A stretch of DNA of 64,000 bases from Streptomyces sp. NBC_00286 (GTDB lineage: Bacteria; Actinomycetota; Actinomycetes; Streptomycetales; Streptomycetaceae), in NCBI RefSeq assembly GCF_036173125.1, contig NZ_CP108054.1, forward strand, positions 1,984,001 to 2,048,000. Reading direction: 5' to 3'. Within the stretch, counting starts at the first letter, position 1. Every line of letters begins with the position of its first letter. The translations under genes and the position numbers were made by a program. Positions 8,383 to 17,157 of this stretch are shown piece by piece. The notes under the pieces are model-generated. The model was not told the DNA's origin and did not search any database. It saw nothing but the letters and a program-made list of their open reading frames with translations.

Positions 8383-9198
8383 ATGCGACTTCTCGACCGC
8401 CCGCTTCGGTCACTCGAAGAGCTGGGCAGCCAACTGGTCTTCTACGGACGCTCGTTGGCGTGGACCGGGCGCACTCTGCGCCGCTACAAGAAGGAGATCC
8501 TGCGGCTGCTCGCCGAGGTGAGCTTCGGCCGCGGCGCGCTCGCCGTGGTCGGCGGCACGGTCGGTGTCATCGCGTTCCTGTCGTTCTTCACCGGCACGGA
8601 GGTCGGCCTCCAGGGGTACGCGGCGCTCAACCAGCTCGGCACCTCCAACTTCGTGGCGTTCCTGTCGGCGTACTTCAACACCCGGGAGATCGCCCCGCTC
8701 GTCGCCGGGCTCGCGCTGTCCGCCACCGTGGGCGCCGGGTTCACCGCCCAGCTCGGCGCGATGCGGATCAGCGAGGAGACCGACGCGCTCGAAGTCATGG
8801 GCGTTCCGTCGCTGCCGTTCCTGGTGACGACCCGGATGATCGCCGGGTTCGTCGCCGTGATCCCGCTGTACGTGGTCGGGCTGCTGTCCTCGTACTTCGC
8901 CGCCCGCACCATCACCACCGGCTACTACGGGCAGTCGGCGGGCACGTACGACCACTACTTCCAGCAGTATCTGCCGCCGGTCGACGTGTTCTGGTCGTTC
9001 GGCAAGGTGATCGTCTTCGCCGTTCTGATCATCCTCGTGCACTGCTACTACGGCTACTACGCGAGCGGCGGACCGGCGGGCGTCGGCGTCGCGGTGGGCC
9101 GCGCCGTGCGGACGTCGATCGTCGCCATCAACGTCCTGGACTTCTTCCTGAGCCTCGCTATCTGGGGCGCCAACACGACCGTACGGATCGCGGGGTGA
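8383..9198 (+). CDS. yrbEB: YrbE/MlaE-type permease B
   Basis: This is the second permease subunit, 271 residues, with the same fold as its neighbour. The coupling region GAMRISEETDALEVMGVPSL corresponds to the permease A motif, and several membrane spans follow. The N-terminal 40 residues are basic and precede the first membrane-associated helix. The A-B pair is the usual dimer of Mce systems. The first Mce gene starts 5 bp after its stop, so all are expected on one mRNA. Confidence 0.93.
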   Translation: MRLLDRPLRSLEELGSQLVFYGRSLAWTGRTLRRYKKEILRLLAEVSFGRGALAVVGGTVGVIAFLSFFTGTEVGLQGYAALNQLGTSNFVAFLSAYFNTREIAPLVAGLALSATVGAGFTAQLGAMRISEETDALEVMGVPSLPFLVTTRMIAGFVAVIPLYVVGLLSSYFAARTITTGYYGQSAGTYDHYFQQYLPPVDVFWSFGKVIVFAVLIILVHCYYGYYASGGPAGVGVAVGRAVRTSIVAINVLDFFLSLAIWGANTTVRIAG

Positions 9199-9203
9199 GT
9201 GCC

Positions 9204-10460
9204 ATGAGAGTCGCGAAAGTATTGAGACTGCGGTTGTACGGCCTTGTCTTCATCGCCGTGCTCGCGCTGCTGCTGTCGCTCGCCGTGGCCGTCTACCAGC
9301 AAGCGTTCACCCCCGTCGTGCGCATCACGCTGGAGGCCGACAGCCTCGGCAACCAGCTCGATCCGCGCGCCGACGTCAAGCTGCGCGGGCTGCTGGTGGG
9401 CGAGGTGCGGGCGGTGCGGGCCGATGGCGAGAAGGCCACGCTCGACATCGCGCTCAAGCCGGAGCATGTCGCGCACATTCCCGCCGACGTACACGCGCGG
9501 CTGCTGCCCAAGACGCTGTTCGGCGAGAAGTACGTCGACCTCGTGGCGCCCCGGGGCACGAACGCCCGGGCCATCCGCGCCGGCGACGTCATCACCCAGG
9601 ACCGTACGAAGGTCGGTATCGAGTTGCAGCAACTGCTGAACGATCTGCTGCCGTTGCTGCGGACCGTGCAGCCCGGCAAGCTCAACGCCACGCTCGCGGC
9701 GTTCTCCACCGCGCTGGAGGGGCGCGGCGACCGGATCGGCGACAACCTCGTCCGCGTCGAGGACTACCTGCGCCAACTCAACCCGCACATGCCGTCGTTG
9801 AGGGAAGACATCGCACGGTTCGCCGACGTCGCCGAGGTGTACGGCGACGCGGCGCCCGACCTGATGGAGATACTGCGCAACACCGTCACCACCAGCCGCA
9901 CCCTCGTGGAGAAGCGGGACCAACTGGCCGCCGCGCTCACCGCGACCACCGGTGTCGCGGGCACCGCGGACGACTTCCTCGACGAGAACGGCGACCGGCT
10001 GATCACCCTCGGCCGGGTCTCCCGCCCCACGCTGGACCTCTTCGCCCGCTACTCCCCCGAGTACCCCTGCCTCCTCGAAGGCCTGGTCCGGCAGGAGGAA
10101 GCGTCCGAGGAGGCGTTCCGCGGCGGCAAGATGCGTATCACCCTCGAAGTCGTCCAGCAGCGGCCCGCATACGAACCGGGTGAGGAGCCGCGCTACGGCG
10201 AGCGGTCCGGGCCCGATTGCCGGGGTCTTCCCCACCCGCGGGTGCCCGCACCGCACACGAAGCTCAACGACGGTACGAAATCGGGGAGTTCGGGCAACGG
10301 CCTGCCCGGCGGCATCGAGGTGTCCGCCACCGAGGCCGAACAGCGCGCGGTCGGCTCCCTCGTGGCGCCCGCCATGGGCGTGCCCGTCGATGAGGTGCCG
10401 CCGGTGGCGACCCTGCTGTTCGGCCCGATGGCACGCGGGACGGCGGTGAGCGTCGCATGA
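9204..10460 (+). CDS. mceA: Mce family protein, first of six
   Basis: The 418-residue protein has an N-terminal membrane helix (about 12-32), an MCE domain (about 38-115, with DVKLRGLLVGEVRAV and LFGEKYVDL) and a long helical region that in Mce proteins builds a needle or tunnel outside the membrane. The C-terminal part after about 320 is low-complexity. The start ATG is 5 bp after the permease stop. Its stop overlaps the next mce gene by ATGA. By family it would guide lipids from the cell envelope to the YrbE permeases. Confidence 0.92.
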   Translation: MRVAKVLRLRLYGLVFIAVLALLLSLAVAVYQQAFTPVVRITLEADSLGNQLDPRADVKLRGLLVGEVRAVRADGEKATLDIALKPEHVAHIPADVHARLLPKTLFGEKYVDLVAPRGTNARAIRAGDVITQDRTKVGIELQQLLNDLLPLLRTVQPGKLNATLAAFSTALEGRGDRIGDNLVRVEDYLRQLNPHMPSLREDIARFADVAEVYGDAAPDLMEILRNTVTTSRTLVEKRDQLAAALTATTGVAGTADDFLDENGDRLITLGRVSRPTLDLFARYSPEYPCLLEGLVRQEEASEEAFRGGKMRITLEVVQQRPAYEPGEEPRYGERSGPDCRGLPHPRVPAPHTKLNDGTKSGSSGNGLPGGIEVSATEAEQRAVGSLVAPAMGVPVDEVPPVATLLFGPMARGTAVSVA

Positions 10461-11509
10461 GGGCAGGTCGTACGAAGGCGACCGGCGCCCGGCAGGCCGC
10501 CGCGCCGCTCGTCAAGTTCAGCCTCTTCGCGGTGGTGACGATCCTGGCCACGGCCCTGCTTGCCGCCACCATCGTCAACATCTCCTTCACTCCTGAGCAC
10601 ACGTACCGCGCGGTGTTCAGCGACGTCACGGGCCTGGAGGAGGGCGACGACATACGGGTGGCCGGTGTGCGGGTCGGCGAGGTCGACGGCATCCGGATCA
10701 AGGACCGTACGCGGGCGGAGGTGAGCTTCACCGTCAGCGCGGACCGTCCGCTGCTGCGCAGCACCGGCGCGGTCGTCCGCTACCGGAATCTGGTCGGACA
10801 GCGGTACATCGCGCTGACCGAGGGAACGGGCGACGGAACCCGGCTGCGGCCCGGCGGCACGATCCCGCTGTCCCGGACCCAACCCGCCCTGGACCTCAAC
10901 GCGCTACTGAACGGCTTCAAGCCGCTGTTCGCCGCGCTCAGCCCCAAGGACGTCAACCAGCTCGCCACCGAGATCATCAAGACCCTTCAGGGCGAGGGCG
11001 GCACCGTCAACAGCCTCCTCGCGCACACGGCTTCGCTCACCACCACGCTCGCGAACCGCGACCAGCTGATCGGCTCCGTCATCGACAACCTCAACACCGT
11101 GCTGAAGACGCTCGACCGGCGCGGCGCCCGCTTCTCCGGACTGCTCAAGCAGTTGCGGCGGGTGATCTCCGGACTGTCCGCCGACCGCAAGCCCATCGGC
11201 GACTCGCTGGTGAGCATCGGCGACCTGGCCGCGGCCACCTCGGGACTGCTCGAGGACGCGCGGCCTCCCCTGAAGGACGACATCAGCGAGCTGACCGATC
11301 TGACCGGAACGCTGAACAAGAACGAGAAGACCGTGGAGGGCGTCCTGCAGCGGCTGCCGAACAAGCTCAACGAGCTGACGGGGACGGCGTCCTACGGCTC
11401 GTGGTTCAACTTCTACCTCTGTGACTTCGACGGCCGGATCGTGCTGCCGAAGACGAAGCAGGTGCTGACTCCTGAGATGCACGTGGCGAGGGCGAGGTGT
11501 GGCGGATGA
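10457..11509 (+). CDS. mceB: Mce family protein, second of six
   Basis: 350 residues. An N-terminal membrane helix (about 18-40) precedes an MCE domain (about 45-125; GDDIRVAGVRVGEVDGI and LVGQRYIAL) and a coiled helical stretch with repeated LxxxL/heptad-like spacing to about residue 310. A short C-terminal domain holds a single Cys (YLCDFDG). It is translationally coupled on both sides by ATGA overlaps. The order here (A-B-C-D-E-F) matches canonical actinobacterial mce operons. Confidence 0.92.
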   Translation: MRAGRTKATGARQAAAPLVKFSLFAVVTILATALLAATIVNISFTPEHTYRAVFSDVTGLEEGDDIRVAGVRVGEVDGIRIKDRTRAEVSFTVSADRPLLRSTGAVVRYRNLVGQRYIALTEGTGDGTRLRPGGTIPLSRTQPALDLNALLNGFKPLFAALSPKDVNQLATEIIKTLQGEGGTVNSLLAHTASLTTTLANRDQLIGSVIDNLNTVLKTLDRRGARFSGLLKQLRRVISGLSADRKPIGDSLVSIGDLAAATSGLLEDARPPLKDDISELTDLTGTLNKNEKTVEGVLQRLPNKLNELTGTASYGSWFNFYLCDFDGRIVLPKTKQVLTPEMHVARARCGG

Positions 11510-12642
11510 GCCGCAAGCATCGTCCGGAGCCCTTGATGAGGGTGCGCATCGATCCGCCGAGGCTGCCGAGGTTTCTGCGGCCAAGGCTGCCGAGACTGCC
11601 GAGACCGCCGCGGATCCTGCCGGTGAGGCGGCCACGGGTACGAATACGGCTCCTACCGCGCCTGATCCCCTTCCGGGACCGCAACCCCGTAGTCATCGGC
11701 GCCGCCGGACTCACCACCCTCACGCTGCTGACCTTCGCCGCGTTCAACGCCGACAGCCTTCCGCTGATCGGCGGCGGCCGGACGTACAGCGCGGCCTTCT
11801 CGGAAGCGGGCGGTCTCAAGCCGGGCGACGAGGTGCGGATCGCCGGGGTCAAGGTCGGCAAGGTCGAGGAGGTCGACCTGGACGGCGATCACGTCAAGGT
11901 CACCTTCAAGGTCAAGGGCGAGCCGGCCTTCGGGACGGCGACCGGTGCGTCGATCCGCGTCAAGACGATCCTCGGCGCCAAATACCTCGCGCTGCATCCG
12001 AAAGGCCCGGGTCAGCTGAAGCCCGGCAATGAAATCCCGCTCCGCCGCACGGTCGCCGCGTACGACGTCGTGCAGGCCTTCAGCGATCTGACCACCACGA
12101 CCGAGGAGGTCGACACGGAGCGGCTCGCGCAGGCGCTGGACACCATCTCCACCACCTTCCAGGACTCGCCCGCCGAGGTGCGGGCGTCCATCAAGGGGCT
12201 GTCGCGGATCTCGAAGACCGTGGCCTCGCGCGACAAGGCGCTGCGCGAACTCCTCGACCACGCGAACGGCGTCACCGGTGTGCTGGCCGACCGTTCCGAG
12301 GACTTCTCCGCGCTGGTCAAGGACGGCGACAAGCTGTTCAAGGAGATCAACAAGCGGCGTACGGCGATCCACAACCTCCTCAAGAGCTCCGCCGCACTCG
12401 GCATCCAGCTCTCCGGCCTGGTCGAGGACAACCAGAAGGAGATCGGGCCCGCCCTCAAGGGCCTCAACACCTTCGTGAAGATGCTCGAACGCAACCAGTC
12501 GAGCCTCGATCGGAGCGTCAAACTGCTCGCGCCGTACGTGCGGGTCTTCACCAACACCCTCGGCAACGGCCGCTGGTTCGACAGTTACATCCAGAACATG
12601 GTCGCCGCTCCGGTGGTCCCGCGGACGGGGGGCTCGCGATGA
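11506..12642 (+). CDS. mceC: Mce family protein, third of six, with Arg/Pro-rich leader
   Basis: 378 residues from the ATG that overlaps the previous stop. The MCE domain (about 80-160; GDEVRIAGVKVGKVEEV and ILGAKYLAL) and the helical region are typical. The cytoplasmic leader is not: residues about 5-50 are an Arg/Pro/Leu-rich stretch (RLPRFLRPRLPRLPRPPR) ahead of the membrane helix VVIGAAGLTTLTLLTF. This may bind phospholipid headgroups or be low-complexity drift. The stop overlaps the next gene by ATGA. Confidence 0.9.
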   Translation: MSRKHRPEPLMRVRIDPPRLPRFLRPRLPRLPRPPRILPVRRPRVRIRLLPRLIPFRDRNPVVIGAAGLTTLTLLTFAAFNADSLPLIGGGRTYSAAFSEAGGLKPGDEVRIAGVKVGKVEEVDLDGDHVKVTFKVKGEPAFGTATGASIRVKTILGAKYLALHPKGPGQLKPGNEIPLRRTVAAYDVVQAFSDLTTTTEEVDTERLAQALDTISTTFQDSPAEVRASIKGLSRISKTVASRDKALRELLDHANGVTGVLADRSEDFSALVKDGDKLFKEINKRRTAIHNLLKSSAALGIQLSGLVEDNQKEIGPALKGLNTFVKMLERNQSSLDRSVKLLAPYVRVFTNTLGNGRWFDSYIQNMVAAPVVPRTGGSR

Positions 12643-13787
12643 AGTCGTCACTGGGGAGTTCACCCATAGCTCGCCGCCTGGCTCTGGTCACCGCACTGGC
12701 CGTGGTCGCCACACTCACCGTCGTCCTGTGGCCGCGCTCCGAACCCGTACGCGTCACCGCGTACTTCCCGCGCACCGTCGGCATCTACCCCGGCTCGGAC
12801 GTCCGCGTCCTCGGTGTCCGGATCGGCGAGGTCAAGAAGATCACGCCGGAGGGCAAGCGGGTGCGGGTCGAGTTCGAGTACGAGGAGGGGCGCAAGCTGC
12901 CGGCCGACGCGAAGGCGGCGATCATCAACTCCTCGGTGGTCAGCGACCGTTACGTACAGCTGCTGCCGGTGTACCGGAAGGGCCCGGTGCTGCGGGACGG
13001 AGACGTGATCCCGGAGGCGCGTACGGCCGTACCGGTCGAGCTGGACCGGATCTTCGACAGTCTGCACACCACGTCGGAGGCGCTCGGCCCGAAGGGCGCG
13101 AACAAGGACGGCGCGCTGTCACGACTGCTGGGGGTGAGCGCGGACAACCTCGACGGGCAGGGCGAGAACCTGAACCAGACGGTCGAGGACCTGTCGCAGG
13201 CCGTCACGACCCTGTCCGACGGGCGGGGCGACCTGTTCGGGACCGTACGCAACTTGCAGGTGTTCACAGCCGCGCTGGCGGCCGACGACAAGAGCGTGCG
13301 GTCGTTCAACGGCAGTCTCGCCAAGGTGGCGAAGCAGCTCGCCGGGGAGCGCAAGGACCTCGCGGCGGCGCTGAAGCACCTGGGGACGGCCCTCGGTGAC
13401 ATCTCCGACTTCGTGAAGAAGAACAAGAAATCGCTGCGCTCGAACGTGAAGGGCCTCAGCAAGGTCACCAAGGTCCTCGTCACCCAACGGGCCGCGCTGG
13501 AGGAGCTGTTGGAGGTCACACCGACCGGACTGTCCAATCTCCAGAACGCCTACAACGCGTCCGCCGGCACCCTCGACACCCGCAACAACCCGGACCACTC
13601 GCAGGACCCGGCCGCGCTGCTGTGCTCCCTGCTGAAGACAACCGGGGACGCGGGCGGCAAGAACCCGGACTGCGGGGAATTGGAGAAGCTCTTCGACTCC
13701 CTGCCCGAGGTGCCGAGTGCCCCGGCCGTGCCGAGCACGGGCACGGTCGACCGGACGCTCGGCGGAATCCTGGGGGCCGACGCATGA
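12639..13787 (+). CDS. mceD: Mce family protein, fourth of six
   Basis: 382 residues. A membrane helix (about 12-31) is followed by an MCE domain (GSDVRVLGVRIGEVKKI, then VVSDRYVQLLPVY), a long coiled helical region and a C-terminal part with two Cys (LLCSLLKTT and NPDCGEL) that could form a disulfide outside the cell. Overlaps by ATGA link it to both neighbours. The domain order and lack of a lipobox distinguish it from the next gene. Confidence 0.92.
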   Translation: MKSSLGSSPIARRLALVTALAVVATLTVVLWPRSEPVRVTAYFPRTVGIYPGSDVRVLGVRIGEVKKITPEGKRVRVEFEYEEGRKLPADAKAAIINSSVVSDRYVQLLPVYRKGPVLRDGDVIPEARTAVPVELDRIFDSLHTTSEALGPKGANKDGALSRLLGVSADNLDGQGENLNQTVEDLSQAVTTLSDGRGDLFGTVRNLQVFTAALAADDKSVRSFNGSLAKVAKQLAGERKDLAAALKHLGTALGDISDFVKKNKKSLRSNVKGLSKVTKVLVTQRAALEELLEVTPTGLSNLQNAYNASAGTLDTRNNPDHSQDPAALLCSLLKTTGDAGGKNPDCGELEKLFDSLPEVPSAPAVPSTGTVDRTLGGILGADA

Positions 13788-15109
13788 GCGGGCCGCGCAT
13801 GAGCATGTGGCGGAAGAGCGGGGTGGTCGCGTGGGCGGCGGTCGGTTCGGTGCTGCTGACCGGCTGCGAGTTCAACGGCTGGTACGACGTCGAGCTGCCC
13901 GGCGGCGCCGCCGCGGACGGCCACGCCTACCACGTCACGGTCGAGTTCAGGGACGTACTGGACCTGGTGCCGCAGTCGGCGGTCAAGGTCAACAACGTCA
14001 CCGTGGGCGCGGTCGAGAAGGTCGAACTGGCCGGCTGGCACGCGCGCGTACGACTGCGGGTCGCCGACTCGGTGAAGCTCCCCGGCAACGCGGTCGCCGA
14101 GCTGCGGCAGACCAGCATGCTCGGCGAGAAGTACGTGGCGCTGTCCGCCCCGCCGGACGCCGATCCCGTGGGCCGGCTCGGTGACGGCGACCGGATCCCG
14201 CTGTCCCGCAGCGGCCGGAACCCGGAGATCGAGGAGGTGCTGTCCGCCCTGTCCGCGCTCCTCAACGGCGGCGGAGTGGCCCAGCTCAAGACCATCACCG
14301 TGGAACTCAACAAGGCCCTGGCCGGCCGGGAGAACCGGGTCAAGTCCCTGCTCAAGGAGCTCAACACCTTCATCGGCGGCCTGGACAAGCAGCGCAAGGA
14401 CATCGTGCGCGCACTCGAGGGCATCGACCGGCTGGCGAAACGGCTCGGGAAGGAGAAGAAGACCATCGCCCGGGCCGTCGACACCATGCCGCCCGCGCTG
14501 AAGGTCCTCGCCGACCAGCGACGCGACCTGACGAGGATGCTCACGGCGCTGTCGAAGCTCGGCAAGACGGGCACCAAGGTCATCAACGCCTCGCGGGACG
14601 ACACGGTCGCGAACCTGAAGCAGCTCAGGCCGATCCTGCAACAACTCAACAAGGCGGGTGACGATCTGCCCAACTCCCTTGAGCTGCTGACCACTTACCC
14701 GTTTCCGCGCAACGCGGTGGACGCCGTCAAGGGCGACTATGTCAACCTCAAGATCACCGCAGACCTCGATCTCGAGGGCATCTACGGCAACCTCACCGAC
14801 AAGCCCGGAGAAGGGGACGGGAAGGACAAGGGCCAGGACGACAGACCCGAGGTACCGGATCTGCCCGGACTCCCGGACGTACCGGACGTACCCGACCTGC
14901 CGGATGTGCCGACCCCCACAGGGCTGCCGAGCACGCCGAACCTGCCCGACTCGCCCGACGACCCTTCGGCGCCTTCGAGCGGCGGCCCGCTCTGCCCACC
15001 GGTGTGCACCAGCAGTTACGCCGCCCACGGGACCTCAGCTTCAGGCGGACTTCCGTCAGGGATCGACCTCGCGCTCGCGGAGCTCATGCTGAAGGGGATA
15101 CAGCCGTGA
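13784..15109 (+). CDS. mceE: Mce family lipoprotein, fifth of six
   Basis: 441 residues. The N-terminus ends in a lipobox, LLTGC, with the lipidated Cys at residue 28, as expected for the MceE (LprK-like) subunit. The MCE domain follows (SAVKVNNVTVGAVEKV, then MLGEKYVAL), then the helical region. The C-terminal 80 residues are Pro/Asp/Val-rich with repeated PDVPD-like units and two Cys in LCPPVC. A second in-frame ATG at 13799 would also keep the signal peptide. Coupled by ATGA upstream and GTGA downstream. Confidence 0.92.
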   Translation: MSGPRMSMWRKSGVVAWAAVGSVLLTGCEFNGWYDVELPGGAAADGHAYHVTVEFRDVLDLVPQSAVKVNNVTVGAVEKVELAGWHARVRLRVADSVKLPGNAVAELRQTSMLGEKYVALSAPPDADPVGRLGDGDRIPLSRSGRNPEIEEVLSALSALLNGGGVAQLKTITVELNKALAGRENRVKSLLKELNTFIGGLDKQRKDIVRALEGIDRLAKRLGKEKKTIARAVDTMPPALKVLADQRRDLTRMLTALSKLGKTGTKVINASRDDTVANLKQLRPILQQLNKAGDDLPNSLELLTTYPFPRNAVDAVKGDYVNLKITADLDLEGIYGNLTDKPGEGDGKDKGQDDRPEVPDLPGLPDVPDVPDLPDVPTPTGLPSTPNLPDSPDDPSAPSSGGPLCPPVCTSSYAAHGTSASGGLPSGIDLALAELMLKGIQP

Positions 15110-16395
15110 TCACACGTACGGTCAAGGCCCAGCTGCTCGCCTTCGCCACCGTCACCGCCGTCGGGGTGTCGTACGTCGGCGCCCAATACACGGGCCTGGT
15201 GGACGAACTCCTCGACCGCGGCTACACCGTACGGGCCGACTTCGCCGACTCCGGGGGCATCTTCGCCGGTGCCGAGGTGACGTACCGCGGGGTGCCGGTG
15301 GGCCGGGTCGGCGCGCTGCGGCTCACCGGCTCCGAGGGCGTCTCGGTGTCGCTCGACATCAAGGGCGACGGGCCGCGCATCCCGGCGGACACGCTGGCCG
15401 TGGTGGCGAACCGTTCGGCGGTGGGCGAGCAGTACGTCGATCTGCAGCCGCGCGACTCCGGCGGCCCGTATCTGCTCGACGGCAGCTCGATCCCACGGGA
15501 GAGCACGCGGGTTCCGCTGCCCACCACGGACATGGTCCTCAGTCTGGACCGGCTGGTCACCTCGGTCGGCAAGGACGATCTGCGGGTCACCGTCGACGAG
15601 TTGGGCAAGGCCTTCGCCGGCACCGGACCGTCGCTGAGCCGCCTTGTGGACTCGGGCAACGCGCTCGTGGAGTCGGCGTCCGGCTCGCTCCCGCAGACGG
15701 TCTCGCTGATCGAGGACTCGCGGAAGGTGCTCAAGACGCAGGCCGACCAGGGCTCGTCCATCAAGTCGTTCTCCCGCGATCTCGCGGCGCTCACCGCGGA
15801 GTTGAAGTCGAGCGACGGCGACCTGCGCAAGCTGATCGGCAACACGGCACCGGCCGCGCAGGAGGTCAACTCGCTGCTCAAGTCCACCGGGCCGGATCTA
15901 CGGGTCCTCCTGGCCAACCTGATCAGCGGCGGCCAGGTCACGGTGGCCCGGCTGCCCGGCGTGGAGCAGGCCCTCGTCACCTTCCCGGTGGTGGTCGCCG
16001 GCAGCTACACCGTCATCCCGGGCGACGGCACCACCCACTTCGGCCTGGTCCTCAACGCCGACGACCCGCCCGCGTGCACCGAGGGCTACGGGACGGCGCG
16101 GCGCGACCCCGCGGACACGAGCACGCGCCCGGCGAACACCGACGCGCGCTGCACGGCTCCGCGGGGCGGGGGCACGTCGGTGCGGGGGGCGCAGAACGCG
16201 CCCGGTGCGTCGGACGGGTCCGGTTCCGGTTCCGGCGGTGCCGACCGGGCGGCGTACGTCGCGCCGTACGACCCGGAGACCGGCACGGCGACCGGCCCGG
16301 ACGGAACGCCTGTCGAGATCGGCTCGACGGGCGGGCAACAGACCGTGTTTGGAAGGGAGTCGTGGCAATGGCTGCTAGTGGGACCGATGGCGTGA
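15106..16395 (+). CDS. mceF: Mce family protein, sixth of six
   Basis: 429 residues from a GTG start that overlaps the previous stop (GTGA). It has a membrane helix near residues 7-27, an MCE domain (GAEVTYRGVPVGRVGAL, then VGEQYVDL), a helical segment and a C-terminal domain after about 300 with Cys residues and a Gly/Ser-rich linker (SDGSGSGSGGAD). Its 3' end overlaps the next gene by 28 bp, unlike the 4-bp overlaps elsewhere in the operon. Confidence 0.92.
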   Translation: MITRTVKAQLLAFATVTAVGVSYVGAQYTGLVDELLDRGYTVRADFADSGGIFAGAEVTYRGVPVGRVGALRLTGSEGVSVSLDIKGDGPRIPADTLAVVANRSAVGEQYVDLQPRDSGGPYLLDGSSIPRESTRVPLPTTDMVLSLDRLVTSVGKDDLRVTVDELGKAFAGTGPSLSRLVDSGNALVESASGSLPQTVSLIEDSRKVLKTQADQGSSIKSFSRDLAALTAELKSSDGDLRKLIGNTAPAAQEVNSLLKSTGPDLRVLLANLISGGQVTVARLPGVEQALVTFPVVVAGSYTVIPGDGTTHFGLVLNADDPPACTEGYGTARRDPADTSTRPANTDARCTAPRGGGTSVRGAQNAPGASDGSGSGSGGADRAAYVAPYDPETGTATGPDGTPVEIGSTGGQQTVFGRESWQWLLVGPMA

Positions 16396-17063
16396 CCGGA
16401 AGGCTGCAAGCGCTGAGGGTCTGGGCGTGGGCTGGGGTGCAGGCCGCGCCCAGTAAGGGGCGCGGGGCTGTGACATATACGGCTCCGCCGCGATGGGGGT
16501 CCCCCCGCGCGAGCTCGATTCGAGCGTGGGGGAGCGACCAGCCACAGCCGACCCGCGGTCGCCCCACTGCCCTTCCCACGGAGCGCCCGCGCAGGGCCCT
16601 GTCGGTGGGACTCGCGGTGGCAACAGCCGTGACCACCGCACTGACCATCTGGCTGTGCTTCCAGCTGCTCGAGCGGCACGAGGCGGACCAGCGGCGCCAG
16701 GCCGTCCTCGCGGCGGCCCGCCAGTCGGCACTGAACTTCACCTCGCTCGACTACCGGCACTACGACCGGGACAGCGGGAACGTGCTGAAGGGCGCCACGG
16801 GCGACTTCAAGGAGCAGTTCGCCGCGCAGACCGAGGAGTTGACCGCGCTGGTCGCCGAGAACAAGTCGGTGTCCGAGGGCCGGGTCCTCGATGCGGGCAT
16901 CGTCCGCTCCGACGAGCGCTCGGCCCGGGTCCTGGTCGTCGCCGACAGCAAGGTGACCAACACCGCCGTACCCGACGGGGAGGCGCGCACGTACCGGCTG
17001 CAACTCGACCTCGTCCTGAAGGACGGCCGCTGGCTGACGTCCGACGTGGAGTTCGTCGGCTGA
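16368..17063 (+). CDS. Mce-associated membrane protein with repeat-derived N-terminus
   Basis: 231 residues from the ATG at 16368, placed 8 bp after GGAAGGGAG; an in-frame GTG at 16362 is too close to that site. A membrane helix (about residues 82-105, GLAVATAVTTALTIWLCFQL) precedes a small extracytoplasmic domain (NTF2-like by analogy with Mce-associated, Mas, proteins) that starts ALNFTSLDYRHYDRD. The cytoplasmic leader, residues about 25-65, is encoded by a copy of the dispersed hairpin repeat and is unlikely to be conserved. Mas proteins are thought to support Mce complex assembly. Confidence 0.85.
   Translation: MAASGTDGVTGRLQALRVWAWAGVQAAPSKGRGAVTYTAPPRWGSPRASSIRAWGSDQPQPTRGRPTALPTERPRRALSVGLAVATAVTTALTIWLCFQLLERHEADQRRQAVLAAARQSALNFTSLDYRHYDRDSGNVLKGATGDFKEQFAAQTEELTALVAENKSVSEGRVLDAGIVRSDERSARVLVVADSKVTNTAVPDGEARTYRLQLDLVLKDGRWLTSDVEFVG
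16441..16556. repeat. Dispersed hairpin repeat inside a coding region
   Basis: The segment contains the CGCGCCC/GGGGCGCG hairpin, the GGCTCCGCCGC block and a second inverted pair (GGGGGTCCCCCC and GTGGGGGAG). These match the family seen at 6273, the region after 6421, and 51810. It is read through in frame as the N-terminal leader of the Mce-associated protein. Confidence 0.8.
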
Positions 17064-17086
17064 CCCGGCTCCGTCCCGCCGAACAA

Positions 17087-17143
17087 CCAGTGCCGTACGA
17101 CCAGTTCCGGCGCCGTACGACCAGCCCAGTGCCGTACGCCCAG
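17087..17143. repeat. Short tandem repeat between Mce-associated genes
   Basis: Three imperfect copies of about 19 bp share the core GCCGTACG(A/C)CCAG in the 94-bp gap between the two Mce-associated genes. It is too short and irregular to be a terminator, and the ribosome site AAGGAG of the next gene follows directly. Confidence 0.6.
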
Positions 17144-17157
17144 TAAGGAGCAAGACC

